Source: Micromonospora sp. R77 | GTDB taxonomy: Bacteria; Actinomycetota; Actinomycetes; Mycobacteriales; Micromonosporaceae | Assembly: GCF_022747945.1 (NCBI RefSeq) | Contig: NZ_JALDST010000001.1 | Span: 2,046,001 to 2,110,000 of the forward strand | Direction of reading: 5' to 3' | DNA length: 64,000 nucleotides | Shown: positions 9,429 through 17,199 of the stretch, one piece after another | Layout: each line of letters opens with the position of its first letter | Numbering within the stretch: position 1 is the stretch's first letter | The notes under the pieces: generated by a model | The model's input: the letters and a program-made list of their open reading frames with translations, nothing else | What the model was told of the DNA's origin: nothing | Databases searched by the model: none | Position numbers and translations under genes: made by a program

Positions 9429-10538
9429 ATGGAGGACGTGCCGACTATCCGAGATCGACTGGTTGCTGCCCGTGCAGGATGGCGTCACGGCGGCGCGCCT
9501 TCCGCCCCGCCGACCTCCTCAGGCACGACGACCACCAGCCAGCCGACGCCCACAGTCGTACACCGGAAGGTCGTCACCCGAGCACGGTCCGCACGGTTGG
9601 AGCTCGCGCCGGTCGCGCCGCTCGAACTGAAACCCGACCCCTGGCAGCGCCTGCTCGCCGTCGGCAGCATCCTCTCGGTGATTGTCCTCGGCATCGGGCT
9701 GTTCATCACGAACGCGGCGAATCGGAACCAGCAGGAGGCCACTCGTCAGCAGCAGGAGCTTGCGGCAGCGGGACAGATCGCAGACCGGTTCACCCAGGCC
9801 ATCGACCAACTGGGCCAGCCTGGCACCGACAAGATCGATGTTCGGCTCGGCGCCCTCTACTCCCTCGAACGCATCATGCGTGACTCCGCCATCAATCAAC
9901 CTGCGGTGGTAGAGGTGATCGCCGCCTTCATCCGGGTACACGCCCCCGCGGCCAGGACGACCCCCGTCGAGCAGATCGCGAGCCCGCAGTCGTTCAAGGT
10001 GCCCACCGCGCCCGTGGACATCCAGGCTGCCGTGACCGTGCTCGGCCGTCGCGACAGAGACCATGACTACCTTCCCGGGGGTCTCAATCTCGCCGGCACG
10101 AACCTGGCTGGGGCGAACCTGGCAGACGCCAAGCTGAACGGGGCACGGCTGGAACTCGCCGATCTCCGAGGAACCTTCATGGGCAAGGCACAGCTCGACG
10201 GTGCCTTCCTGGGCGGCGCGAACCTGTACGCCTCGACCCTCGACCTGGCCGGTCTGAACGGCGCGTTCCTCGTCGGCGCAGACCTCAGGTATGCCCGGTT
10301 GCACGAGACTGACCTCAGTCAGGCGGACCTACGGAACGCCGACCTCCGGGGCGCCGACATGCGTGGTGTCAGGCTGACCTTGGCGGACCTGTCCGGTGCC
10401 GACCTGCGCGGAGCAGTGAACCTTTCGCAGGACGATGTCCACTGCGCCAGGACCGACGATCACACCCGGCTGCCGACCGGAGTCACCCGCCCCGACGCTG
10501 TCGACCCTCGGGATCTCAAGAGCTGCCGGCCCAGGTAG
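9429..10538 (+). CDS. Membrane-anchored pentapeptide-repeat protein (chromosomal)
   Basis: 369 residues from the ATG at 9429, where protein-like sequence begins (MEDVPTIRDRL). One membrane helix (LLAVGSILSVIVLGIGLFI) is followed by a Gln-rich coiled segment, a helical module (DVRLGALYSLERIMRDSA) and then about 25 pentapeptide units of A(D/N)Lxx type, such as GANLAGANLADAKLNGARLE. The repeats should form a right-handed beta helix on one side of the membrane. The gene stops 55 bases before attL, so it lies outside the element. Its architecture matches that of the element-borne protein at 10804-12273. Confidence 0.88.
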   Translation: MEDVPTIRDRLVAARAGWRHGGAPSAPPTSSGTTTTSQPTPTVVHRKVVTRARSARLELAPVAPLELKPDPWQRLLAVGSILSVIVLGIGLFITNAANRNQQEATRQQQELAAAGQIADRFTQAIDQLGQPGTDKIDVRLGALYSLERIMRDSAINQPAVVEVIAAFIRVHAPAARTTPVEQIASPQSFKVPTAPVDIQAAVTVLGRRDRDHDYLPGGLNLAGTNLAGANLADAKLNGARLELADLRGTFMGKAQLDGAFLGGANLYASTLDLAGLNGAFLVGADLRYARLHETDLSQADLRNADLRGADMRGVRLTLADLSGADLRGAVNLSQDDVHCARTDDHTRLPTGVTRPDAVDPRDLKSCRPR

Positions 10539-10592
10539 CCAACTCCTCTGGAGCATTGCTCCGCCACCGCAGATTCGGACTTCGTGGCGCGA

Positions 10593-10697
10593 ACGACAAC
10601 GGCCCCTGATCAGCATTCCTGCTGGTCGGGGGCCGCTGGTGCACCTGGTGGCGGGTAGAGGATTCGAACCTCTGTAGCTTTCGCGACGGATTTACAG
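10593..10697. repeat. attL: attL: left direct repeat of the integrated element
   Basis: 105 bases that match 30436-30540 with two mismatches. They comprise the last 52 bases of tRNA-Tyr (10646-10697, a remnant that lacks the 5' half) plus the flanking hairpin terminator. After 10697 the two copies diverge completely. This defines the left junction, and the true crossover lies inside the identical stretch. Confidence 0.93.
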
Positions 10698-10803
10698 GGC
10701 GCCCCCGATCATGCGTTGGTCAGTGCCTTTGGCCTGCCCCTTCTCTTTGGCAGGCCTGGCATGATCGACTCGCCGCCCACAATCTGCCCCCGCTCACAGA
10801 TGC

Positions 10804-12273
10804 CTACACCCCCGGCAGGACGAGACCTTCCGGCGTACTGCCAGGAGGCCAATCGTCGAACATTGGTGGCTCTTCAAACTTCGCCCTATAGAAGGACACC
10901 TCCCCACCACTGAACCTCGCCCTCAGGAAGGACACCTCCCCACCGCTAAAGGCCGCCCCATCGAAGGAAACCGACCCATCACTGAACCTCGCGTTGACAA
11001 ATGACGCCCGCCCGCCACTGAACCTCGCGCCGGAGAAGGAAATCCTGGCACCGCTGAACGTCGCACTGCCAAAGGACACCAACCCGCCGCTGAATTTCGC
11101 AGCCCCGAAGGAGACCTGTCCCTCGCTGAACGTCGCCCTGACGAATCCCACTTCGCCGCCGCTGAACGTCGCATCGGCAATGAACACCTTCGCGCCGCTA
11201 AACGTCGCGCTGCCGAAGAACACCTCCCCACCACTGACGGTCACCCCAACGAAGGACACTCGCCCACCACTGAAGGTGGCGCCGTGGAACAACACAAGCC
11301 CGCCGCTGAACATCGCCCCGTCGAAGGACACATTTCCGCCGCTGAACGTCGCCCCACCGAAGGACACCTCCCCACTACTGAATGTCACCCCAGCGAAGGA
11401 CACTCGCCCACCACTGAACGTCGCACCCGACAAGTCCCCGCCGTCGAAGACCGCGCCGGTAAAGTCGAGGTCATAGCCGCGCCATGAGGTCGCGTCGTCT
11501 TCGGGAAGGCGTAAGTGCCTGCCGACGAGGCGGATAACGGTATGACGCACCTCCCGCTCCTCGCGATTGGCCCGGACCGCATCCGCGTCCATAATCGGCG
11601 TTTGGTCATCCCGATTTTCCGACTCTTCGTTCGAAGCGTCCACGGGTGACGTATACGGCATGCGAACGTAGGCGCATAGGACATCAATGCAGGTTTGCCG
11701 TCCTGCCCGCCAGTCATCAGCAAGGCCGGCCATCGCGTAGACGCCCGCCAGGCGCACCGCCGCTTTGTCCGACCCGAGTTGCTCAGCTGCCTTGGCGAAG
11801 CGTTCGTTGAATAGTCGGACACCGTTCCGGCCAGTCTCAATCTTTGCCCGTTCGTCGGCCGCTTCAGCGAGACCCTTGGTGACCTCGGCGCGCAGATCAG
11901 CAGCGTGCGCCAGTTGGTGAGCGAATTCCGCTAGCGCGTTCGCGTGCTCCGCTACTCGCTGTCGGCGGTAGGCGACCACCAATGCTGCGACACCGCCGAT
12001 GCCCGCAACAACGGCAAAGACGAGCTTCAGAAGATCGAATAACGTGGCCGCCGTGACGCTGGCATCTCGCTTGAGGCCGGGCCAACCCGCGTACCAGAGC
12101 GACGCAGCGATCAGCCCCCCGACGAGCAGCAATGCTGCTGCGACTGCCACAGCGATTGACCGGCGGATACCCCAGAGCCGCAACTCCGGTACGGGACTTT
12201 CAGTGGCTGGAATCGAACCAACCGTGACACGGACCTCAGGCCGGGCTGGATCCTGCGATGCGGGCAACTCCAC
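10804..12273 (-). CDS. Membrane-anchored FSGG-type pentapeptide/beta-helix repeat protein (element cargo)
   Basis: 489 residues from a GTG with AAGGAGGAG just upstream. Two N-terminal membrane helices (SIAVAVAAALLLVGGLIAASL and LFDLLKLVFAVVAGIGGVAAL) precede a helical segment and a module (AVRLAGVYAMAGLADDW) like that of the protein at 9429-10538. About 200 C-terminal residues are a 10-residue repeat of the form xFSGGxVSFxxA, a divergent pentapeptide helix with Phe in the core. It occupies the attL end between attL and the integrase. The role is unknown; some pentapeptide proteins mimic DNA or shield gyrase. Confidence 0.82.
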   Translation of the reverse strand: MELPASQDPARPEVRVTVGSIPATESPVPELRLWGIRRSIAVAVAAALLLVGGLIAASLWYAGWPGLKRDASVTAATLFDLLKLVFAVVAGIGGVAALVVAYRRQRVAEHANALAEFAHQLAHAADLRAEVTKGLAEAADERAKIETGRNGVRLFNERFAKAAEQLGSDKAAVRLAGVYAMAGLADDWRAGRQTCIDVLCAYVRMPYTSPVDASNEESENRDDQTPIMDADAVRANREEREVRHTVIRLVGRHLRLPEDDATSWRGYDLDFTGAVFDGGDLSGATFSGGRVSFAGVTFSSGEVSFGGATFSGGNVSFDGAMFSGGLVLFHGATFSGGRVSFVGVTVSGGEVFFGSATFSGAKVFIADATFSGGEVGFVRATFSEGQVSFGAAKFSGGLVSFGSATFSGARISFSGARFSGGRASFVNARFSDGSVSFDGAAFSGGEVSFLRARFSGGEVSFYRAKFEEPPMFDDWPPGSTPEGLVLPGV

Positions 12274-12339
12274 CTCCTCCTTCTAGCGCACCCTGTCCAC
12301 ATCAGCTCAGTAGGACACCCGTGCACTTCACTCAGGACG

Positions 12340-13776
12340 TCATCTGAGCGCATGCCCGATCTTGTCATTCATGGTGTCGTCGCCGCCGTCGATGCAGTTG
12401 GCGTAGACGCGGAGCAGGACGGCGACGCCGTGGCCCAAGCGGCGGGCGACCTCGGTCGGTGGGACCCCGGCATTCAGCCAAAGCGAGGCCGCCGCATGAC
12501 GTAGGTCATAGGGGCGGCGGACGAGCGGCGAGGCGAACTGAGATTCCGTCAGCGCCTTCTCGCGGGCGAGCTTCCACCACCGGTCATAGACCGACTCGGA
12601 GAGCGGCCCACCGTGCAGGCCCCGGAAGAACCGGCCATCCGGGCCTACGCCGTGGTTGTCGACGTGCTCGCACAGCAGCTCGACGAGCCGGGGTGGGATC
12701 GGGACCGTCCGGGTCTCTGCCCTCCCCCGGTGCTTGAGGCCGCGCCGCTCGTGGGAGCCGCCGTCGTCGGTCCAGTGCGAGCCGGCGCGCGGGGAGGTGC
12801 CGGCGAGCACCAGGCGGCCCCAGCGATATTCGATCTTCTCGTGGTCGCAGGACCGGGAAGGCTTGACCGCCCCCAGGTCGTCGAAGTCCACGCCGCAGTC
12901 GGCGCACCGGCCCGAAAGGTCGCAGTCTTCCCGCCGCAGGTCGGCCGCTTCCGAGGGCCGCATACCCGCGTAGTAGAGGCAGCCGAAGAACGCCGTGACC
13001 TTGTCGGCCCGTTTGCCGAGAGATTTCACCGCCTCCAGCAGCGTGGCGACCTGGGCCGGGTTCGCCACCACCCGCCGGTCGATGGACTGCGCCACCTCAG
13101 GGGCGGTCCACTGCACCTTGTCGACCGGGTTGGAGTCGATCAGCTCCAGCTCGACGGCGTACCCGAGCACGTTGTAGAAGGTGGCCCGCTTCCGCTGGAC
13201 GGTGGAGGCAGCCGCGGGCTTGCCGTCGAGGCGTACGCAGAGGCTGTCGAGGACACGGCGGACCATCGCGGGTGAGTCCAGCTCGACGACCGGCAGGGAC
13301 GCGGTTTCCAGCCAGGCGAGGGCCGCCGCGTGCTCGGTGGGGATCTCGTCGGACCAGCGGCGGGGGTTGAGGCCGTAGAGGTACAGCGCCTCACGAAGCA
13401 GGGCGTCAGCCGGTCGGCCTCGCTTGGCCGGGCGGGTCAGGGTCACCGTGATGGAGGTCAGCGCCTCGACGATCGAGCGCCGGGTCTTGGCCGCCGCCCG
13501 GGGCCACTTCATCTCGACGTACGCGCGGCTGTGGGCGTACCAGGTGGTGGGGTTCTTGGTTCTGGCGTCGGAGACCGGGCGGCCGGTGGCCGGGTCGAAG
13601 GGCTCCCCCGCGTTGGCCGCCTGGACCAGCTCGGCGCGGAAGGAGTGCGCCAGGGCCTTGGTACGGAACATGTCCTCGAAGCGTTGGCCGCTCACCGCCC
13701 AGCGGACCCGCCAGGGCCGAGCCTTGCGGTCAGCGCGCTTGCCGATCTCCCAGATCTGGACCTCGTAGCTCTTCAT
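12340..13776 (-). CDS. int: Tyrosine integrase
   Basis: 478 residues from MKSYEVQIWEIG. The C-terminal recombinase domain shows Arg in YAGMRPSEAADL (about residue 273), DLRHAAAS (His 427), RLGH (His 449) and the nucleophile Tyr in RVYANC (458). A Cys-rich insert with CADCGVDF between the catalytic blocks may bind zinc. It would recombine attP with the tRNA-Tyr attB. The start was set at 13776 because it overlaps the excisionase stop by 4 bases and gives a standard SAM-like N-terminus. It is about 1.6 kb from attL, with the pentapeptide gene between. Confidence 0.95.
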   Translation of the reverse strand: MKSYEVQIWEIGKRADRKARPWRVRWAVSGQRFEDMFRTKALAHSFRAELVQAANAGEPFDPATGRPVSDARTKNPTTWYAHSRAYVEMKWPRAAAKTRRSIVEALTSITVTLTRPAKRGRPADALLREALYLYGLNPRRWSDEIPTEHAAALAWLETASLPVVELDSPAMVRRVLDSLCVRLDGKPAAASTVQRKRATFYNVLGYAVELELIDSNPVDKVQWTAPEVAQSIDRRVVANPAQVATLLEAVKSLGKRADKVTAFFGCLYYAGMRPSEAADLRREDCDLSGRCADCGVDFDDLGAVKPSRSCDHEKIEYRWGRLVLAGTSPRAGSHWTDDGGSHERRGLKHRGRAETRTVPIPPRLVELLCEHVDNHGVGPDGRFFRGLHGGPLSESVYDRWWKLAREKALTESQFASPLVRRPYDLRHAAASLWLNAGVPPTEVARRLGHGVAVLLRVYANCIDGGDDTMNDKIGHALR

Positions 13777-13958
13777 GCGGCGTCCTGCTCCAGGTCGCCG
13801 AGCCACCGACCGAGCGCCGACCGGCGGACCCGAAGCTGCCCGTTGGGAAGCTTGATCACCCGTGGCCCCTTGCCGGTCTGCCGCCAGTAGAACCAGGTCG
13901 AGCGCGGTACGCGCAGCTCGGCGAGCACTTCCGGCACGGTCAACAACTCCTCGTTCAC
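13773..13958 (-). CDS. xis: Excisionase / HTH directionality factor
   Basis: 61 residues from a GTG preceded by GGAGGAG: MNEELLTVPEVLAELRVPRS, then STWFYWRQTGKGP and LPNGQLRVRRSALGRWL. This is the MerR-like winged helix of AICE excisionases. It overlaps the rep stop and the integrase start by 4 bases each, so rep, xis and int are one translation-coupled unit, as in pSAM2. It should bind the att arms and bias recombination towards excision. Confidence 0.92.
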   Translation of the reverse strand: MNEELLTVPEVLAELRVPRSTWFYWRQTGKGPRVIKLPNGQLRVRRSALGRWLGDLEQDAA

Positions 13959-15721
13959 TGCGTCTCCTCCCCGTCGTGCTGTGCGCTGTGCTGAGTTGCC
14001 GAAAGATCTGCCGACCCTTGCGCGGCCCGGTCCTTGGCGGCGAGCAGTTCGGACCGCCGGCGGGCACGCTCACTGATCGAGCGCATGAGCCGGTGGGTCA
14101 GCGGGCCCACGTCGGGGTCGTCGGGTCGGGCGAGTTCCCAGGCGTGCCGGACCCGTTCGGCGGTGTCGCCCTGGTCGTCGACGAGCTGCCCGGCCGCGCC
14201 GCTGTCGGTGGTGGCGCCGAGCAGTGCCCGGACCCAGGCCCGCGCGTCGTGCTTATGGTCGGCGAGGGTCTTGCCGGACCAGTCGCGGGAGATGAGGATG
14301 CGCCGGCCGCCGATGCCGAGGGTGTCCCGCTGGTGGACCTTGCCCTTGCAGCGGCCGGGCTTGAGTTTGGCGTGTGCCTTCTTGGGCTGGACGCCGTAGA
14401 GCAGCCAGTTGGCGCACCGGTCGGTGCAGGGCGTGAGCTGGAGTTGGTGCCAGAGCCGGTCGAGGTGCTTGCGTTGCCGGTCGGTGGTGGCCTTGTGGCA
14501 GTCGCCGGTGTGCTTGGTGATGTATTTCGTGACGTACCGGATAGTGCGCTCGGCGTCCTCGGTGCCGGGCATGAGGCCGCGGGCGTCGACCTGGGCGCCG
14601 AAGCGGACGACGTGCACGGGTACGGCGTCCGGGTCGTCGTCGATGGCGTCGAGGGCTTCCGTCCAGGTGGTCAGCGGCTCGCGGGTATCCGGGTCGACCC
14701 ATCCCGCCGCCTGCTCGTCCCAGACGGGAAGCCGGTCGAGGGTGTACCGCTGGACGTCAACCGCCGGCCACCAGACCTGGTGATAGGTCGCCGCCGCCAC
14801 GGTGCGCAGCACATCTCGGGGAATGGTGCCTCGGATGGCGAAGTGGGCGTGTGGGGCAAGTCGTCGTTGGGGCTCGACGCAGCCGGCGTACTGGACGTTC
14901 CAGCCCTCGCACCGCCGCAGGTTCTGCCAGAACCGGTCGAGGAGCCGGGGGAAGTGGACGGCGTCCCAGGCTGCTCGACGGTAGTCATACCGATCGGGGT
15001 TGACGGGGGTGCCGTCGGGGCGGACCGGGCCGTACGAGTCCAGGGTGAGCGTCAGCCACATCGACGGCCGGTAGGCCGTGCCGTCGGGGGCGGTGTAGGT
15101 CTTGCCGACGGTGCGCCGCTCGACCTTGCGGCGGGGCAGTTCAGGTGCGTCCTGGCGTCGCTTGGTGGAGCGCTTGCGCCGGCGGCCGGGCTCGTCGTCC
15201 TGGTCGTCGGCGGTGGCGTGGGGTGGACCGACTCGCCCGCGCAGGCCCTCAGCGGCGATGGCTTCCTCTACCTCGCGGATGGCTTCGTCGAGGTCGGTGA
15301 CCTGGTCCCACTGGGCGGCGCGGGTCGCCTCGTCGCGGGAGAACTCCAGGTGTGCGCGGAAGAGGATCAGTGACTTCTGTGCCTCGGTCGCGGGTTCGGG
15401 GCCTGGTAGGGGTTCGTCGTCGCGGTGCCAGCCCTCGCGGATCTGGGCTTGGCGCAGCCGGCGGTTCTTCTTGGCGCAGGGCGCGCACTTGTCCTCGCGG
15501 GTGGCGCCGCAGGGCAGGTCGATGACTTCGGTCAGGCCGGTGTCGAGGTCGGTGCGGCGCATGGCGAGGGGGCGTACGCAGACGCCGTACTCGGCGGCGA
15601 TCTCCTTGAGCACGTCGACCGAGCGGGGTAGCGCCATGCGGGCCGCCCGCGACCCCGGCCGGGGAGCAGCAGCCGGGGTCGGGGCGACGGGGGCGAGGCC
15701 GGGCAGGGTCGGAGCGGTCAC
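13955..15721 (-). CDS. rep: RepSA-type replication initiator (HUH family)
   Basis: 588 residues. The N-terminal part has a Cys-rich motif (CGATREDKCAPCAKK). The HUH motif PHAHFAI lies at about residues 290-296 and the probable nicking tyrosines are in IRYVTKYITKH (about 395-400). The family nicks a double-strand origin and starts rolling-circle replication of the excised element, and in pSAM2 that origin lies near the gene itself. The GTG at 15721 gives the best N-terminus; its GTGA overlaps the stop of an antisense-suspect frame. Confidence 0.93.
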   Translation of the reverse strand: MTAPTLPGLAPVAPTPAAAPRPGSRAARMALPRSVDVLKEIAAEYGVCVRPLAMRRTDLDTGLTEVIDLPCGATREDKCAPCAKKNRRLRQAQIREGWHRDDEPLPGPEPATEAQKSLILFRAHLEFSRDEATRAAQWDQVTDLDEAIREVEEAIAAEGLRGRVGPPHATADDQDDEPGRRRKRSTKRRQDAPELPRRKVERRTVGKTYTAPDGTAYRPSMWLTLTLDSYGPVRPDGTPVNPDRYDYRRAAWDAVHFPRLLDRFWQNLRRCEGWNVQYAGCVEPQRRLAPHAHFAIRGTIPRDVLRTVAAATYHQVWWPAVDVQRYTLDRLPVWDEQAAGWVDPDTREPLTTWTEALDAIDDDPDAVPVHVVRFGAQVDARGLMPGTEDAERTIRYVTKYITKHTGDCHKATTDRQRKHLDRLWHQLQLTPCTDRCANWLLYGVQPKKAHAKLKPGRCKGKVHQRDTLGIGGRRILISRDWSGKTLADHKHDARAWVRALLGATTDSGAAGQLVDDQGDTAERVRHAWELARPDDPDVGPLTHRLMRSISERARRRSELLAAKDRAAQGSADLSATQHSAQHDGEETQ

Positions 15722-15816
15722 CGGCCCACCCCCACCGAGAGGCGAATGCAGTAGTCCGGGGTGCGGATCCGCCGGTACTGTCCGGTCTCACCCAGAATCC
15801 GAGCGGCGAGGTCGAC

Positions 15817-16170
15817 ATGAGCAGCGATGACGGTACGACGGTGCTGTGGCGCCCAACCGGGCCGAAAGAGCTGGATCTTGTCCGTGAGTCTGGATGGCGG
15901 AAGTGGCCGCCGCGCCTGCCGGATCAGCCGATCTTCTACCCGGTCCTGAACGAGGACTACGCGGTCATAATCGCGAGGGACTGGAACGTGCCCGCGTCCG
16001 GCGTCGGCTACGTCACCCGCTTCCGAGTTGAGTCGGAGTTCCTGAGCCGCTACCCGGTCCGCCAGGCCGGCGGAAAGACCATCCTGGAGCTGTGGGTACC
16101 AGCCGAGGAACTGGACGAGTTCAACGACCACATCGTCGGACTGATCGAGGTCGTACACGAGTTCCGGTAG
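15817..16170 (+). CDS. Conserved actinobacterial protein, antisense within the transfer operon
   Basis: 117 residues: LWRPTGPKELDLVRESGWRK, PIFYPVLNEDYAVIIARDW and ELWVPAEELDEFNDHIVG are typical of a conserved family in actinobacteria that databases often label ADP-ribosylation/crystallin J1 without experimental support. It stands on the plus strand while both neighbours (rep and the DUF2637 gene) are on the minus strand. A minus frame covering it (15718-16197) is also open and overlaps both neighbours by 4 bases, so strand assignment deserves care. I favour the plus strand because of its protein character. Confidence 0.75.
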   Translation: MSSDDGTTVLWRPTGPKELDLVRESGWRKWPPRLPDQPIFYPVLNEDYAVIIARDWNVPASGVGYVTRFRVESEFLSRYPVRQAGGKTILELWVPAEELDEFNDHIVGLIEVVHEFR

Positions 16171-16193
16171 CCGCCGGCCGACGGCGAGCGCCG

Positions 16194-16751
16194 TCATCGG
16201 ATGATCCCGACGACGTGCGGCCGGTTCGACTGGACGGCGCCACGCGGAGGCAGCACCGGGGCGGCGATGACAGCCGGCGGCACGGGCTCAGCCGGACGCT
16301 CGGGCTCTGGTTCCGTGACGACCTGCTCGGGCACCTCGTACCAGTCGGCCGGGGGTTGGTCCGGTTCGGGAGTCGGCGGGGTGGCGGGGGCGTTGGACAG
16401 GACGACCTTGACCAGGGCGAGGAACGCCAGGGATGGCACGGCCGCCATGGTCCAGCCCCACACCGAGGGTTCCGCTTCGGCGACCTGGACGGCGAGGGAC
16501 AGCAGGGCGAACGCGACCAGGAGCGCGCCGACCAGGCCGACGGGGCGACCGGCGCGGCGGCGGGCGCGCAGTTCGAGGCCGAGGTAGATCGCCATCAGCT
16601 CGACCGCTACGGCGTTGGCCCAGCCGATCCAGTCGGGTTGGCCGTGGGCCACGGACAGGTCGTGGACGTGGGTGAAGGCGGCGGCACCGGCCATGCTGCC
16701 GATGGCGAGCAGGATGACCAGGCGTACGGCGGATTCGGTGCGGTCGGTCAT
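16194..16751 (-). CDS. DUF2637 membrane protein (Spd-like)
   Basis: 185 residues with four predicted membrane segments and the DUF2637 landmark FTHVHDLSVAHGQPDWIGWANAV cut into conserved blocks, then ELMAIYLGLELRARRR. The C-terminal third is proline-rich and soluble. DUF2637 proteins are common in actinomycete plasmids and AICEs next to traB and are thought to help spread within mycelium. The start at 16751 overlaps the upstream stop by 4 bases and has GGAGGA 6 bases before it; an in-frame ATG at 16757 is less well placed. Confidence 0.82.
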   Translation of the reverse strand: MTDRTESAVRLVILLAIGSMAGAAAFTHVHDLSVAHGQPDWIGWANAVAVELMAIYLGLELRARRRAGRPVGLVGALLVAFALLSLAVQVAEAEPSVWGWTMAAVPSLAFLALVKVVLSNAPATPPTPEPDQPPADWYEVPEQVVTEPEPERPAEPVPPAVIAAPVLPPRGAVQSNRPHVVGIIR

Positions 16752-16939
16752 CGCCATTCCTCCAGCGGCTTTTCGCGGATGGTCAGGTCGATGCGGATGC
16801 GCCGGTCGTTCATGTCGGTGCGGCGGTTGACCATGTGCGCCAGGCCGTGCAGGGCGGCGGCGGTCTGGTCGGCGGGGCCGACGAGGCGGATACGCAGCGG
16901 ACGCCGGAGCCGGTTGACGATGCGGGTGAGGGTGGTCAT
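16748..16939 (-). CDS. Small basic element protein
   Basis: 63 residues beginning MTTLTRIVNRLRRPLRIRLV, with a strong AGGAGGT site 7 bases upstream. It is Arg-rich and lacks membrane segments, and the end is DLTIREKPLEEWR. It overlaps the DUF2637 start by 4 bases and follows the 84-residue gene by 5 bases, so it belongs to the transfer operon. No family is recognised. Confidence 0.7.
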   Translation of the reverse strand: MTTLTRIVNRLRRPLRIRLVGPADQTAAALHGLAHMVNRRTDMNDRRIRIDLTIREKPLEEWR

Positions 16940-16944
16940 GGCGG

Positions 16945-17199
16945 TTACCTCCTGGCCGGTCGGATGTCGGTGCGGATGTAGTCGGGTGGGGTGCCGAGCG
17001 CGGCGACCGCTTCGGAGAGGCAGCGCCACAGCGCCCACGCCTCGTCGGGGGTCAGGGACATCCGCCGCCGGCCGGCGCCGACCGCGAGATAGATCGGGTA
17101 CGGGTCGGGCCGTTCGGGGTCGACCCGGACGGAGACGGCGGTAGCCGGTTCGGGGGTGCGGAGCCGGTAGAACCGGCGGCCGGTCGGGGTGGCGGTCAC
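16945..17199 (-). CDS. Small hypothetical element protein
   Basis: 84 residues from a GTG that overlaps the traB stop by 4 bases. The sequence MTATPTGRRFYRLRTPEPAT and RMSLTPDEAWALWRCLSEAV suggests a short beta-sheet start and an amphipathic helix. It lies in the traB-to-rep operon and is probably an accessory transfer or maintenance protein. I do not recognise a named family. Confidence 0.68.
   Translation of the reverse strand: MTATPTGRRFYRLRTPEPATAVSVRVDPERPDPYPIYLAVGAGRRRMSLTPDEAWALWRCLSEAVAALGTPPDYIRTDIRPARR

Noticed and set aside
10646..10697. A second tRNA-Tyr at attL
   Set aside because: Only the 3' 52 bases are present; the following sequence does not rebuild the D arm or acceptor 5' strand, so it is an att remnant and not a tRNA gene.
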